Shown in pieces: positions 36,324 to 44,720 of a stretch of 64,000 nt of DNA. The first letter of the stretch is position 1; the number at the start of each line of letters is the position of its first letter. Source of the DNA: G041228335 sp964580905 (GTDB taxonomy: Bacteria > Pseudomonadota > Alphaproteobacteria > Puniceispirillales > UBA1172); assembly GCA_964580905.1 (NCBI GenBank), contig CAZOLR010000003.1:49809-113808 (forward strand). Reading direction: 5' to 3'. A program made the position numbers and the translations under genes. Under the pieces are notes generated by a model. The model saw nothing but the letters and a program-made list of their open reading frames with translations, made no database searches and had not been told where the DNA came from.

Positions 36324-37186
36324 AAGATTGGTTCACGCGGGAGTCGCGGTCGGGATTAAAACTTGTTGCCGGGCCATTCGGGTTTTCCCTGCTCCTGCTT
36401 GCCGCGCCCTTACTGATGATGCTTCTGCTCAGTTTCTGGACGCAGAACTACCTTGACCTTGATCGAACACTGTCTTTTGCCAATTATGAAGAGGCTTGGA
36501 CGCATCCTGTCTACCGGATGCTGATGCAGCGTTCTCTTGTGATTTCGATTCTGGTGACGTTATGCACGGTCATCCTTGCCTTTCCCATGGCGTATTTTAT
36601 TTCTTTTTACGGGGGAAAGCGAAAATCGCTCTGGCTTTTTCTGATCACGATACCGTTCTGGACGAGCTATCTGTTGCGTATTTTCATGTGGAAAATCATC
36701 CTCGGGTATAACGGTGTTTTGAATTCAACACTGCAATGGCTTTCTGTTATTGAAGAGCCGCTGACCTTTATTCTCTATAACGCGAATGCTGTTGTTCTTT
36801 CCCTCGCCCATGCCTGGGCGCCATTTGCGATACTGCCAATTTTTGTTTCACTTGAAAAAATAGACCGCTCGCTCCTTGAAGCTGCCCGTGATCTGGGGGA
36901 TACGGCTTTCCAGCGTTTTATTAGAATTACCCTGCCGCTGGCCATGCCCGGCATCGTTGCGGCTTCACTCATCATCTTTATTCCAACGATAGGTGATTAT
37001 ATCACGCCGAAGCTTGTCGGCGGTACCGACGGGCTGATGATTGCCAATATGATCCAGGTTCAGTTCTCCAAGGCGAATAACGCTCCACTCGGGGCGGCGC
37101 TTGCGGTTTCAGCGATGCTGATTGTCGGCATGATTGCGGCATGTTTTGTTTTCTTCAACCGCCGCTATCTCAGGAGTCAGTCATGA
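36320..37186 (+). CDS. Polyamine-type ABC transporter permease (PotB-like)
   Basis: Inner-membrane permease of 288 residues with about six membrane helices and the coupling-helix motif EAARDLGDTAFQRFIRITLPLAMPG (EAA loop). The sequence is of the spermidine/putrescine transporter class, with the long PotB-style N-terminus. Overlaps both neighbours by ATGA. Its binding protein is presumably the PotD-like gene at 39188-40237 on the other strand. Confidence 0.9.
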   Translation: MKDWFTRESRSGLKLVAGPFGFSLLLLAAPLLMMLLLSFWTQNYLDLDRTLSFANYEEAWTHPVYRMLMQRSLVISILVTLCTVILAFPMAYFISFYGGKRKSLWLFLITIPFWTSYLLRIFMWKIILGYNGVLNSTLQWLSVIEEPLTFILYNANAVVLSLAHAWAPFAILPIFVSLEKIDRSLLEAARDLGDTAFQRFIRITLPLAMPGIVAASLIIFIPTIGDYITPKLVGGTDGLMIANMIQVQFSKANNAPLGAALAVSAMLIVGMIAACFVFFNRRYLRSQS

Positions 37187-37998
37187 CGGGAGCACCCAGA
37201 TATCTGACCATATTTGTTGGTGTTTATCTTGTTTTTCTCTATGCGCCTGTTCTCTTGTTGCCGCTTTTTGCCTTCAACGACAGCGCGGTCATTGCCTTTC
37301 CTCTCAAAGGTTTCACCTTCAGATGGTTTGAGGGGCTGGCCGGGGAAAGCACCTTGCTGGTCGCGCTTAAAAATTCATTGATTGTAGGTATTTCCGCCTC
37401 GGTACTAAGCACATGTTTTGGTGTTCTGGCCGCAAGGGCTGCGGCGCGGTACGATTTTCTCGGCAAAAAACCGATCATGTCCTTTTTGATGCTGCCGCTG
37501 GTGTTGCCGGAGATCATCGTTGGGGTATCATTGCTGATTGTTCTGGTCCAGCTGGGTATTGAGCTTAATGTCTGGACGGTTATTCTTGGTCATGTTCTGA
37601 TCTGCATGCCGTTTTCCATCGCCATTCTTCTTTCCGCGTTCAACAATATGGATAAATTTCTTGAGGAAGCATCGCTTGATCTGGGAGCAACCAGACGGGA
37701 AACATTCTTCCGCGTTATCCTGCCACTTGTCATGCCGGGATTGATATCATCGCTTCTCATTGGTTTTACGTTGTCGCTCGATGAATTCATCATCGCTTTC
37801 TTTCTGACGGGAACTGAGCCGACCCTGCCGGTGTATATATGGTCACAGCTGAGGTTTCCTTCAAAACTTCCGGGAGTGATGGCATTGGGCTTTATCATGC
37901 TGGTCTTGTCGCTGATCTTGCTGACGCTCGGGGAATATTACCGGAAGAAATCAGCGGCTCTTGTCGGTTCAGGCTCTTCAGAAATTCGGAATGGGTAA
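37183..37998 (+). CDS. Polyamine-type ABC transporter permease (PotC-like)
   Basis: Second permease, 271 residues, six membrane helices and the EAA loop EEASLDLGATRRETFFRVILPLVMPG. The ATG overlaps the previous stop (ATGA) and follows AGGAG; the frame is open 14 codons further upstream without a site. Forms the translocation pore with the PotB-like subunit. Confidence 0.9.
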   Translation: MTGAPRYLTIFVGVYLVFLYAPVLLLPLFAFNDSAVIAFPLKGFTFRWFEGLAGESTLLVALKNSLIVGISASVLSTCFGVLAARAAARYDFLGKKPIMSFLMLPLVLPEIIVGVSLLIVLVQLGIELNVWTVILGHVLICMPFSIAILLSAFNNMDKFLEEASLDLGATRRETFFRVILPLVMPGLISSLLIGFTLSLDEFIIAFFLTGTEPTLPVYIWSQLRFPSKLPGVMALGFIMLVLSLILLTLGEYYRKKSAALVGSGSSEIRNG

Positions 37999-38006
37999 AG
38001 GAAAAG

Positions 38007-39110
38007 ATGAGTATTTCAACAGACACACGTCCGATGGTCGAATTAAATACTGTCAAAAAGTCGTTCGGCGATGTTCTTGCTGTCAACGGCGTGGATGCGG
38101 TGATCAGGGAAGGGGAATTTTTCTCCCTTCTCGGGCCGTCAGGATGCGGTAAGACAACACTGCTCCGCCTGATTGCAGGGTTCGAGCATCCGGATGAAGG
38201 AAGTATAGTCATTGCTGGCCGGGATATGGATCAGGTGGAGCCGAACCACCGGCCCACCAACATGGTTTTCCAGTCCTATGCCATCTTTCCGCATCTTAAT
38301 GTTGAGGAAAATGTGGCTTATGGCCTTAAAAAGCAGAACCTTTCCAGGGAAGACCAGCGGGCGCGGGTGAATGAGATGCTCCGGCTTGTTGATCTTGAAG
38401 GGTATAACACCCGGCCTGCCCATGCGTTGTCCGGAGGGCAACGGCAGCGGGTTGCACTTGCTCGCGCTCTTATCATGAAACCCAAAGTTCTTCTTCTCGA
38501 TGAGCCTTTGTCAGCCCTCGATAAAAAGCTGAGAGAGCAGATGCAGGTTGAGCTCAGAAACTTGCAGCGGACGGTGGGTATCACTTTTATTCTTGTGACG
38601 CACGACCAGGAAGAAGCGCTGACCATGAGCGACCGGATTGCCGTGATGTTCAACGGCAAGATTGCCCAGCTCGCCACACCACAGGTTCTTTATAAAAGAC
38701 CCCTTGATAAACGTATCGCTTCGTTTATCGGCATAATGAACTTCATGGAAGGTACGCTGAAATCTGTCACGGAAAAGGGGATTGAAATTGATGCCGACCC
38801 TCTCGGGACCATGACCATCAGCCCGGATCAGATGCCCATCCCGCTTCAGCCGGGAGATGTATCGATCGGTATCCGACCTGAAATGCTTACGATCCTTTTC
38901 TCATCCAGCGATAAGGCGGAAATTGAAATTACCGGTACGGTCACTGACACCGCATATTACGGAGATATGACCTATTATGAAATTGCCGTGGAAGGGCTGG
39001 AGCGTGAAGTCAGCGTTTCCATGCGCAACACAGCCGGGCGACGTGTACTGGATATCGGCGAGACAACAAGACTGGGGCTCGGCCGGGAATCTCTCTTGCT
39101 GTTGAGCTGA
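38007..39110 (+). CDS. Polyamine-type ABC transporter ATPase (PotA-like)
   Basis: A 367-residue ATPase. Residues 1-240 are the nucleotide-binding domain with Walker A GPSGCGKTT, Q-loop FQSYAIFPH, signature LSGGQRQR, Walker B VLLLDEPLSALD and switch His in THDQEEA; the C-terminal part is a TOBE regulatory domain. ATG 38007 is supported by AAAGGAAAAG. Followed by the bidirectional terminator. Confidence 0.94.
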   Translation: MSISTDTRPMVELNTVKKSFGDVLAVNGVDAVIREGEFFSLLGPSGCGKTTLLRLIAGFEHPDEGSIVIAGRDMDQVEPNHRPTNMVFQSYAIFPHLNVEENVAYGLKKQNLSREDQRARVNEMLRLVDLEGYNTRPAHALSGGQRQRVALARALIMKPKVLLLDEPLSALDKKLREQMQVELRNLQRTVGITFILVTHDQEEALTMSDRIAVMFNGKIAQLATPQVLYKRPLDKRIASFIGIMNFMEGTLKSVTEKGIEIDADPLGTMTISPDQMPIPLQPGDVSIGIRPEMLTILFSSSDKAEIEITGTVTDTAYYGDMTYYEIAVEGLEREVSVSMRNTAGRRVLDIGETTRLGLGRESLLLLS

Positions 39111-39144
39111 AGAGAGAATGACTAAATTCGTGGATCAGGCATAA

Positions 39145-39169
39145 AAAAGGCGGGTAAAACCCGCCTTTT
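39145..39169. terminator. Bidirectional intrinsic terminator
   Basis: A perfect 10-base stem AAAAGGCGGG / CCCGCCTTTT with a TAAAA loop. A run of A on one side and T on the other makes it competent in both directions. It separates the ATPase gene (plus strand, ending 39110) from the PotD-like gene (minus strand, ending 39188) and would end both converging operons. Confidence 0.9.
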
Positions 39170-39187
39170 CCGTTTTTGTGAATGGGT

Positions 39188-40237
39188 TCAGAAACCAGCT
39201 TTGATGAGCTCGAATTCCTTGATCATCTTCTCACGCATGGCTGGGTTCACAGGTGCCTGCCAAAGTGTGTTCTTGGAATAGCTTTCCAGTGTGCCAAAAC
39301 CGTTTTCTTCGCCGATGGCATTCATGACTTCACCATTCGAATGGCCATATCCCCATTCGGTAACGATGTAATTTGCCGAACTGTCTTCAAGCCAGGCGTT
39401 GAGGAAGTCATAGGCCTTGTCCTTTGATCCGCCGCCATCTTTGAGCATGACATAGCCGCAAACCCATGTAGAAGATCCTTCCTTGGTGTCACGGTTCATG
39501 CCGACCGGTACGCCTTCGGATTCAAGAATAACCGCGACTTCGTTCCAGGACCAGGACAGAAGGATCTCGCCACTTGCCATCAGACTGCGGACTTCGGCCC
39601 CATCCTGCCAGTAGGTCCGGACATTCTTGTGAACTTCCCGCAAAAATGCCGAAGCTTTGTCGAGGTCAGCCATAGTGGCCTTGTTCCAGTCCGTAACGCC
39701 TGTTGCAAGAAAGCCGAGGGCATAGGCGTCGTCAACGTTATCAACAATTGATATCCGTCCGGCAAATTTCGGATCGGCAAAGGATTGCAGGGTGGCGGCT
39801 TCAGCATCGGAAACAAGGTCTGTACGATAGGTCAGGGCAGTTGCACCCCAATCTACCGGCATAACCCACTGCTCACCGTTGACATTGAAGCCTTCCATGT
39901 TCTTGAAATTCGAAATCACCTTGTCCCAGTTTTTAAGGCGCGAGGTGTCGATAGGCTCGATAATACCGGCTTCACGCCATTTGATCACGGACTGCGAGCA
40001 GGGATGGCCAAGATCAGCCTTGAACCCGGCCCGGATTTTCTGAAAGGCTTCCTCTTCATCTGAGAAGAAAGAATACGTTGGCGCATCGCCATGTTTGTCG
40101 ATATAGGCCTGAAAGAAGTTCGGGTCTTCGTAGCCTGCCCAGTCAAGAATGACCAGATCATTGTCGGCGGCGAGTGTCATGCTGGAAACAGATACAACCG
40201 CAACAGCTGACATCAATGTTTTTGTAAATACGTTCAT
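39188..40237 (-). CDS. PotD/PotF-like ABC transporter substrate-binding protein
   Basis: Periplasmic binding protein of 349 residues with a Sec signal peptide (cleavage likely after ...SSMTLA, near residue 23) and the polyamine-binding type 2 fold (LVILDWAGY start, PVDWGATALTYRTD, ILLSWSWNEV). A strong GGGAGG precedes the ATG and a 7-base hairpin lies just upstream. It is the last gene of the minus-strand run and faces its presumed permeases and ATPase across the terminator. The ligand may be a polyamine or another methylated amine. Confidence 0.88.
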   Translation of the reverse strand: MNVFTKTLMSAVAVVSVSSMTLAADNDLVILDWAGYEDPNFFQAYIDKHGDAPTYSFFSDEEEAFQKIRAGFKADLGHPCSQSVIKWREAGIIEPIDTSRLKNWDKVISNFKNMEGFNVNGEQWVMPVDWGATALTYRTDLVSDAEAATLQSFADPKFAGRISIVDNVDDAYALGFLATGVTDWNKATMADLDKASAFLREVHKNVRTYWQDGAEVRSLMASGEILLSWSWNEVAVILESEGVPVGMNRDTKEGSSTWVCGYVMLKDGGGSKDKAYDFLNAWLEDSSANYIVTEWGYGHSNGEVMNAIGEENGFGTLESYSKNTLWQAPVNPAMREKMIKEFELIKAGF

Positions 40238-40250
40238 GTGTGTTCCTCCC

Positions 40251-40268
40251 GGATAAACTCATTTATCC
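40251..40268 (-). promoter_or_regulatory. Hairpin in the aminotransferase/binding-protein gap
   Basis: GGATAAA (40251-40257) and TTTATCC (40262-40268) with a 4-base loop form a perfect stem 13 bases before the PotD-like start. It may stabilise or process the mRNA, raising binding-protein level over the upstream genes. Confidence 0.45.
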
Positions 40269-40300
40269 TATCATGTAAAAAGACATCAACAACTGAAAAT

Positions 40301-41686
40301 TTAGGGCATCATTTCGGCCTGAACTTCGGCAATCGCCTCGTCAAGGATATCAAACATGGTATCGATTTCCTCTTTGGTGATGACAAGAGGAGGCGAAAAT
40401 ACACACATATTGATGATGGGGCGGACAAGCAGACCACGTTTTTCTGTTGCAACATCCATCCGGTGGCCAAATTCAAGGTCAATAGGAAGCTTGATGCTTT
40501 CAGGGCTTCCTGGTGCTGCGGCACCTTCAAGACATCCCAGAAGTCCCATTCCGCGGGCATCACCAATGATGCGATGCCTGTTGCCAAGTTCTTTCAGCCT
40601 TGCCTGGAAATGCGGTGTGATTTCACGCACATGCCGAAGAAGATTTTCCTCTTCGATGATATCCATGTTCTTCAGGGCCGCGGCGGCGGAAACCGGATGG
40701 CCGGAATAGGTGTATCCGTTCGAAAACAGAATATCGCCGTTATTTTCATCCTGAATGTCAGCCAGAAGGCTATCTGAGAAAATGGCCGCACCCATGGGAA
40801 CATACCCTGAAGTCAGCCCTTTGGCGCAGGTGATGATATCAGGGGTAATGCCAAAAACCTCTTGTGAAGCAAACCAATGGCCGAGGCGACCGAAACCGGT
40901 TACCACTTCATCTGAAATATAAAGCACGTCATATTTACGGCAGATTTCAAGGCATCCCTTATGATATCCTTCCGGGGGTACAATCACGCCTCCTGAAGCG
41001 AGAATAGGCTCCGCGATAAAGGCGGCAACCTTTTCCGGGCCGGTGGCAAGGATCATGTTTTCAAGGTCAGCCAGTTTCTCGTCACGCCAGGCCTCAATAC
41101 TCATCCCTTCAGGACGGATATAAGGGTTCACATTCGGCAGAAAGCGAACCATGTCCTTGTTTGTGTCAAGAAATTTACGGTCTCGTTCCTTGCCGGATAC
41201 GCTGGCGGAAAGGTAGGTGGACCCGTGATATCCCTTTTCCCGCGCAATGGTGATCTTTTTTTCAGGCCGCCCTTTGATATTGTTGTAAAAATGAACAAAG
41301 CGAAGAGCTGTATCCACCGCTGAAGACCCGCCGGTGGTGAAAAACACGGTGTTCAGGTCACCCGGTGTTTTTTCGGCAATTCTTCTGGCAAGGATGCTGG
41401 AAGGTTTGGTGGCTGAAGTCCATGGGCTGGAATAGCCAAGTTTGCTGGCCTGATCTGAAATGGCTTTGGCCATTTCGGCTCTTCCATGACCTATATTCAC
41501 GCACCACATCCCGCCGGGACCATCAATCATGCGGCGGCCGTCGGGATCGGTCATATAGATGCCTGAAGCGGCATTGATAATGCCGAGATCAGCATCGTCC
41601 GTCCCCATCGACTCCCACGGGTGAAACACATGGTCGTTATCCCATTTCTGGATATCGTCAGGTTTGATGCGGTTTGAGCCAGTCAT
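40301..41686 (-). CDS. Class III PLP-dependent aminotransferase
   Basis: A 461-residue omega-aminotransferase of the polyamine:pyruvate/beta-alanine:pyruvate type. Landmarks are the N-terminal GMWCVNIGHG, the cofactor loop GGSSAVDTALRF, the PLP-ring Asp in ISDEVVTGFGRLG, the Schiff-base Lys in CAKGLTSGYVPMGA, and the tail VFSPPLVITKEE. Full length. Placed in the run with a PatD-like aldehyde dehydrogenase and next to the PotD-like protein, a set that would convert a terminal amine to an aldehyde and an acid. Substrate not determinable; taurine-type amines are an alternative. Confidence 0.88.
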   Translation of the reverse strand: MTGSNRIKPDDIQKWDNDHVFHPWESMGTDDADLGIINAASGIYMTDPDGRRMIDGPGGMWCVNIGHGRAEMAKAISDQASKLGYSSPWTSATKPSSILARRIAEKTPGDLNTVFFTTGGSSAVDTALRFVHFYNNIKGRPEKKITIAREKGYHGSTYLSASVSGKERDRKFLDTNKDMVRFLPNVNPYIRPEGMSIEAWRDEKLADLENMILATGPEKVAAFIAEPILASGGVIVPPEGYHKGCLEICRKYDVLYISDEVVTGFGRLGHWFASQEVFGITPDIITCAKGLTSGYVPMGAAIFSDSLLADIQDENNGDILFSNGYTYSGHPVSAAAALKNMDIIEEENLLRHVREITPHFQARLKELGNRHRIIGDARGMGLLGCLEGAAAPGSPESIKLPIDLEFGHRMDVATEKRGLLVRPIINMCVFSPPLVITKEEIDTMFDILDEAIAEVQAEMMP

Positions 41687-41689
41687 GGG

Positions 41690-42103
41690 TTACATCCTTC
41701 TTTTGATCACGCGTCCTAATGTTAAGCCCGCAATCATGAAAAGGACAAATCCGATTCCGTCTGCAGGGTTGAGCAGGGCAGAAGCCACAGCCGGACCGGG
41801 GCAGAGGCCGGAGATCCCCCATCCGATGCCGAAAAGGGCTGCACCAATCACAAGCGGGCGATCTATCAGCTGGCTTGCAGGAAGCATAAAGGTTTCAGCA
41901 AGAAAAGGCCTGCCACGTGAAATAGCAAGGCGATAGCCAATGCCGCTGACAAGGACACCTCCACCCATGACAAAAGCAAGAGACGGATCCCAAAGCCCGA
42001 ATATATCAAGGAAACCGATAACTTTTGAAGGGTCGAGCATGCCACCAAGGGCAAGGCCCATACCGAAGAGAACACCTGTAATCAACGAAGCAAAAAGTAT
42101 CAT
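41690..42103 (-). CDS. YeeE/YedE-type sulfur transport half, second subunit (DUF6691-like)
   Basis: A 137-residue membrane protein with four hydrophobic segments and the family motif GWGISGLCPGPAV with a conserved Cys. It pairs with the 145-residue gene upstream (10-base gap); together they equal one full YeeE. Known YeeE/YedE proteins take up thiosulfate or related sulfur species. Three bases before the aminotransferase start. Confidence 0.85.
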   Translation of the reverse strand: MILFASLITGVLFGMGLALGGMLDPSKVIGFLDIFGLWDPSLAFVMGGGVLVSGIGYRLAISRGRPFLAETFMLPASQLIDRPLVIGAALFGIGWGISGLCPGPAVASALLNPADGIGFVLFMIAGLTLGRVIKRRM

Positions 42104-42113
42104 CGATATATCC

Positions 42114-42551
42114 TCAGAATATGTGGCGGGTGAGGCCGACGGTAATGATCGCGCTGGTCATGAAGATCATCACTGCGACAAGAGAGCGTATGGAAAGCCG
42201 AGCCAATCCGCAAATTCCGTGTCCTGATGTGCATCCCGAACCGATGGCGGTGCCGAGGCCGATAATCAGCCCGCTTGCCATGAGCCAGAAACCTGAGGCT
42301 GCGGGACGTATCTCAATCGGTGTGCCGGTCAACTGCATGACAAGGAAAGGGCCTAAAATAACGCCGGCGATAAAAACCAGGCGCCAACTGCGCTCATCTT
42401 TTTCATCGCCAGGGCTTATCAGTCCCCCGATAATACCGCTGATACCCATTACGCGCCCATTCGCTAGGAGAAGCAAGAGGGCGGCAAGGCCGATAAGCAC
42501 CCCCCCTGTCAGGGACAGGTAGGGTGTAAAGTGTTCAAGATCGATTTGCAT
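42114..42551 (-). CDS. YeeE/YedE-type sulfur transport half, first subunit
   Basis: A 145-residue membrane protein with four hydrophobic segments and the signature GSGCTSGHGICGLARLS, whose Cys residues form the transport path in characterised YeeE. ATG 42551 follows GGGGAA; a TTG three bases upstream is also in frame. The 78 bases before it, after the EamA gene, could hold an internal promoter. Confidence 0.86.
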   Translation of the reverse strand: MQIDLEHFTPYLSLTGGVLIGLAALLLLLANGRVMGISGIIGGLISPGDEKDERSWRLVFIAGVILGPFLVMQLTGTPIEIRPAASGFWLMASGLIIGLGTAIGSGCTSGHGICGLARLSIRSLVAVMIFMTSAIITVGLTRHIF

Positions 42552-42632
42552 CAAATTCCCCGAATGTGGTTTATACGATGATTATGAAATGAGCCTCTGA
42601 TAAAGACAAGTCGCGTATACATGGTTTGATGA

Positions 42633-43565
42633 TTAATCTTCCATGCGGGATTTGGCGGCTTTTCGTGCGTTGAGTTGTTCACGCCATAGCGTAAACAGCC
42701 CGGATGCAACAACGATGGAGGTCCCAAGTATGGTCGTTGACCTCAGCTCTTCGGCAAAAATGATAATGCCGATACCGCTTGCAAATGCCGTCTGAAGAAA
42801 GACGAAAGGCTGAACTCGGGATGCTTCGGTCAGGTCCAGCGCCCTGATCATCAGGTAGTGACCAAGGGTTCCGGTTATGCTGAGTATCCCCATCCACATC
42901 CAGTCAAAGCTTGTCTGCATCGGATCCCAGTAAAACGGGCCAATAAGGGTGATGGTCACCGCACCGCTTATGCCGGTCCAGAAAAAACTCGTCTCCGGCC
43001 GGTCCACCCGCGCAACATAGCGGGTGGCAATATTGTAAAGCGCAAACATGACGGCGAAACCGAGAGGATATAACGAGGATGGGGAAAAAACACTTGATCC
43101 TGGCTGCAGAATAATCAAAACGCCACCAAAACCGACGCAGATGGCAAGCCAACGCCGGAGGCCCACCTTTTCTCCTAACAGAGGAACAGACAAAGCCGTG
43201 ACCATCAAAGGATAGGATGCAAAAACGCTGTGGGTATTAATCAGGCCGATATGTCTGAAACTCCACACAATACAGCAGATCTGTATCACCAGCAGAACAC
43301 CACGGAAGATCTGTACAGGTAGCGCCGCAGATCGGGCGACAGCACGTATTCCGCCGGGTCTGCGTGCGCTCAGGGCCAGAACAAAAACACCGAAAGCCCA
43401 ATAACGGATCATAACAATGAAAAAGACGCTGTAGGTCAGGGCCAGATATTTGGAAATACCATCCTGGGTGGCGAAAACAAACATGGCACCAATGAAGAAC
43501 ATGCTCCCCATGGAAGCATTGCTGGCGGATACCCCTTGAGGCAAAGAGATTTGTTTGGTTGGCAT
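42633..43565 (-). CDS. EamA/DMT superfamily transporter
   Basis: A 310-residue protein with about ten membrane helices in two EamA repeats (PLLGEKVGLRRWLAICVGFGGVLII closes the first; FAEELRSTTILGTSIVVASG closes the second). Probably an exporter of a metabolite or amine. Starts on the last base of the previous gene (one-base overlap), so it belongs to the same operon as the zinc-ribbon and carnitine dehydrogenase genes. Confidence 0.85.
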   Translation of the reverse strand: MPTKQISLPQGVSASNASMGSMFFIGAMFVFATQDGISKYLALTYSVFFIVMIRYWAFGVFVLALSARRPGGIRAVARSAALPVQIFRGVLLVIQICCIVWSFRHIGLINTHSVFASYPLMVTALSVPLLGEKVGLRRWLAICVGFGGVLIILQPGSSVFSPSSLYPLGFAVMFALYNIATRYVARVDRPETSFFWTGISGAVTITLIGPFYWDPMQTSFDWMWMGILSITGTLGHYLMIRALDLTEASRVQPFVFLQTAFASGIGIIIFAEELRSTTILGTSIVVASGLFTLWREQLNARKAAKSRMED

Positions 43566-43759
43566 CAGGCCGGGCTTTCTGGTGATGCTTCTATCTTAAC
43601 AGGGTTTTTGGTGCCGCAGAGAGGGCAGTGCATTGGTCTGGCATCAATGCTTTCATGCACGTTCATGGTCGGATACGTCCAGTAAAAACTGCATTCCCCG
43701 CAAGTCAGGTGCCAGATGATTTCCATACTTGCACGGATCGGGTTTGACACTTCGGTCAT
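43565..43759 (-). CDS. Small zinc-ribbon protein, unknown function
   Basis: A 64-residue soluble protein with two CxxC knuckles, CGEC near residue 20 and CPLC near residue 48, spaced as in a zinc ribbon. The ATG overlaps the stop of carnitine dehydrogenase (ATGA) and the stop overlaps the EamA ATG. Its position as a fixed link between carnitine dehydrogenase and a transporter suggests an accessory role, perhaps regulation or metal handling, but nothing in the sequence proves this. Confidence 0.7.
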   Translation of the reverse strand: MTEVSNPIRASMEIIWHLTCGECSFYWTYPTMNVHESIDARPMHCPLCGTKNPVKIEASPESPA

Positions 43760-44703
43760 GATTGAATTTCCCTTAAAGCCTTAATGCTCGCAATAAGTTT
43801 AGCATCACGTTCAGCCGAAAGGGTATCAAAATCACGTCCTGCTTCTTCCTGCTCAATACCATTTTGAAGAAGGCTGATGACTTCAGGTGTCAGGTCTGGC
43901 GTACCCATGGATTTCCACCATGTATGGAAACTAGGACCAAACCTTTCGCAGAATGTTTTTATCCCGCCGCCGCCGGACCCGAGACTGAACAGCATATGCG
44001 GACCCATGACAGACCATCTCAGCCCCGGGCCTGCCGTTACTGCCTTGTCGACATCTTCAACGCTGGCGACTCCTTCGGCCACGAGACTGATTGCCTCACG
44101 CCAGAGCGCGGCCTGCAGGCGATTGGCAACATGGGCCGGCACTTCCTTATTCACGCGAATGGTAACCTTGCTACAGCTTTCATAAAACTGCGCCGCGCGA
44201 TCAATTATCCCTTCGGCTGTATGTTCGTTACCCAGCAATTCGACAAGGGGGATAAGGTGAGGCGGGTTGAACGGATGGCCGAGAATAAGTTTCGACGGAT
44301 CTTTGAGACCGGCCTGCATATCGCCCAAAAGAAGCCCGGAGGAGCTGGTGGAGATGATCGCATCCTCAGCAAAGGCAGCTTCAATCCGGCCGTATGTTTC
44401 GTGTTTGATATCCAGACGTTCAGGCACGCTTTCCTGAATAAAACCACAACCCTCAACAGCTTTTGCCGGATCACCGGTGAAGCTGATACGGGAAGGAGAG
44501 GCGCCTTCTTTCACGCTGTCCAGAGCTTCGAGATGCGCCCATGCCTTTTCAATATACCGCAGGGTTTCCTCTTTATTGTCAGGTCTGGGGTCGTAATTCA
44601 CCACCTCATAACCCGAAGCAAGGAACAGGGCGCTCCAACTTGCTCCGATAACACCTGATCCTATAATTCCAACTTTTTCAATATTATTCATAATTTTATT
44701 CAC
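43756..44703 (-). CDS. L-carnitine dehydrogenase (3-hydroxyacyl-CoA dehydrogenase fold)
   Basis: Predicted NAD-dependent oxidation of L-carnitine to 3-dehydrocarnitine. The 315-residue product has the Rossmann motif GIIGSGVIGASWSALFLASG, the catalytic HPFNPPHLIPLVE segment with its His, and NKEVPAHVANRLQAALWRE; this is the LcdH subgroup of the 3-hydroxyacyl-CoA dehydrogenase family, length about 315-320. Some relatives carry a fused thioesterase; this one does not. The start is GTG at 44703, with an ATG at 44691 as an alternative; neither has a clear Shine-Dalgarno. BKACE three genes upstream supports the carnitine assignment. Confidence 0.85.
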   Translation of the reverse strand: MNKIMNNIEKVGIIGSGVIGASWSALFLASGYEVVNYDPRPDNKEETLRYIEKAWAHLEALDSVKEGASPSRISFTGDPAKAVEGCGFIQESVPERLDIKHETYGRIEAAFAEDAIISTSSSGLLLGDMQAGLKDPSKLILGHPFNPPHLIPLVELLGNEHTAEGIIDRAAQFYESCSKVTIRVNKEVPAHVANRLQAALWREAISLVAEGVASVEDVDKAVTAGPGLRWSVMGPHMLFSLGSGGGGIKTFCERFGPSFHTWWKSMGTPDLTPEVISLLQNGIEQEEAGRDFDTLSAERDAKLIASIKALREIQS

Positions 44704-44706
44704 TTA

Positions 44707-44720
44707 TTAAGTTAACTTAA
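44707..44720. promoter_or_regulatory. 14-base perfect palindrome at the SDR/carnitine dehydrogenase junction
   Basis: TTAAGTTAACTTAA spans the stop codon of the upstream SDR gene and lies just before the GTG of carnitine dehydrogenase. It could be an operator or a weak hairpin; function unknown. Confidence 0.3.
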
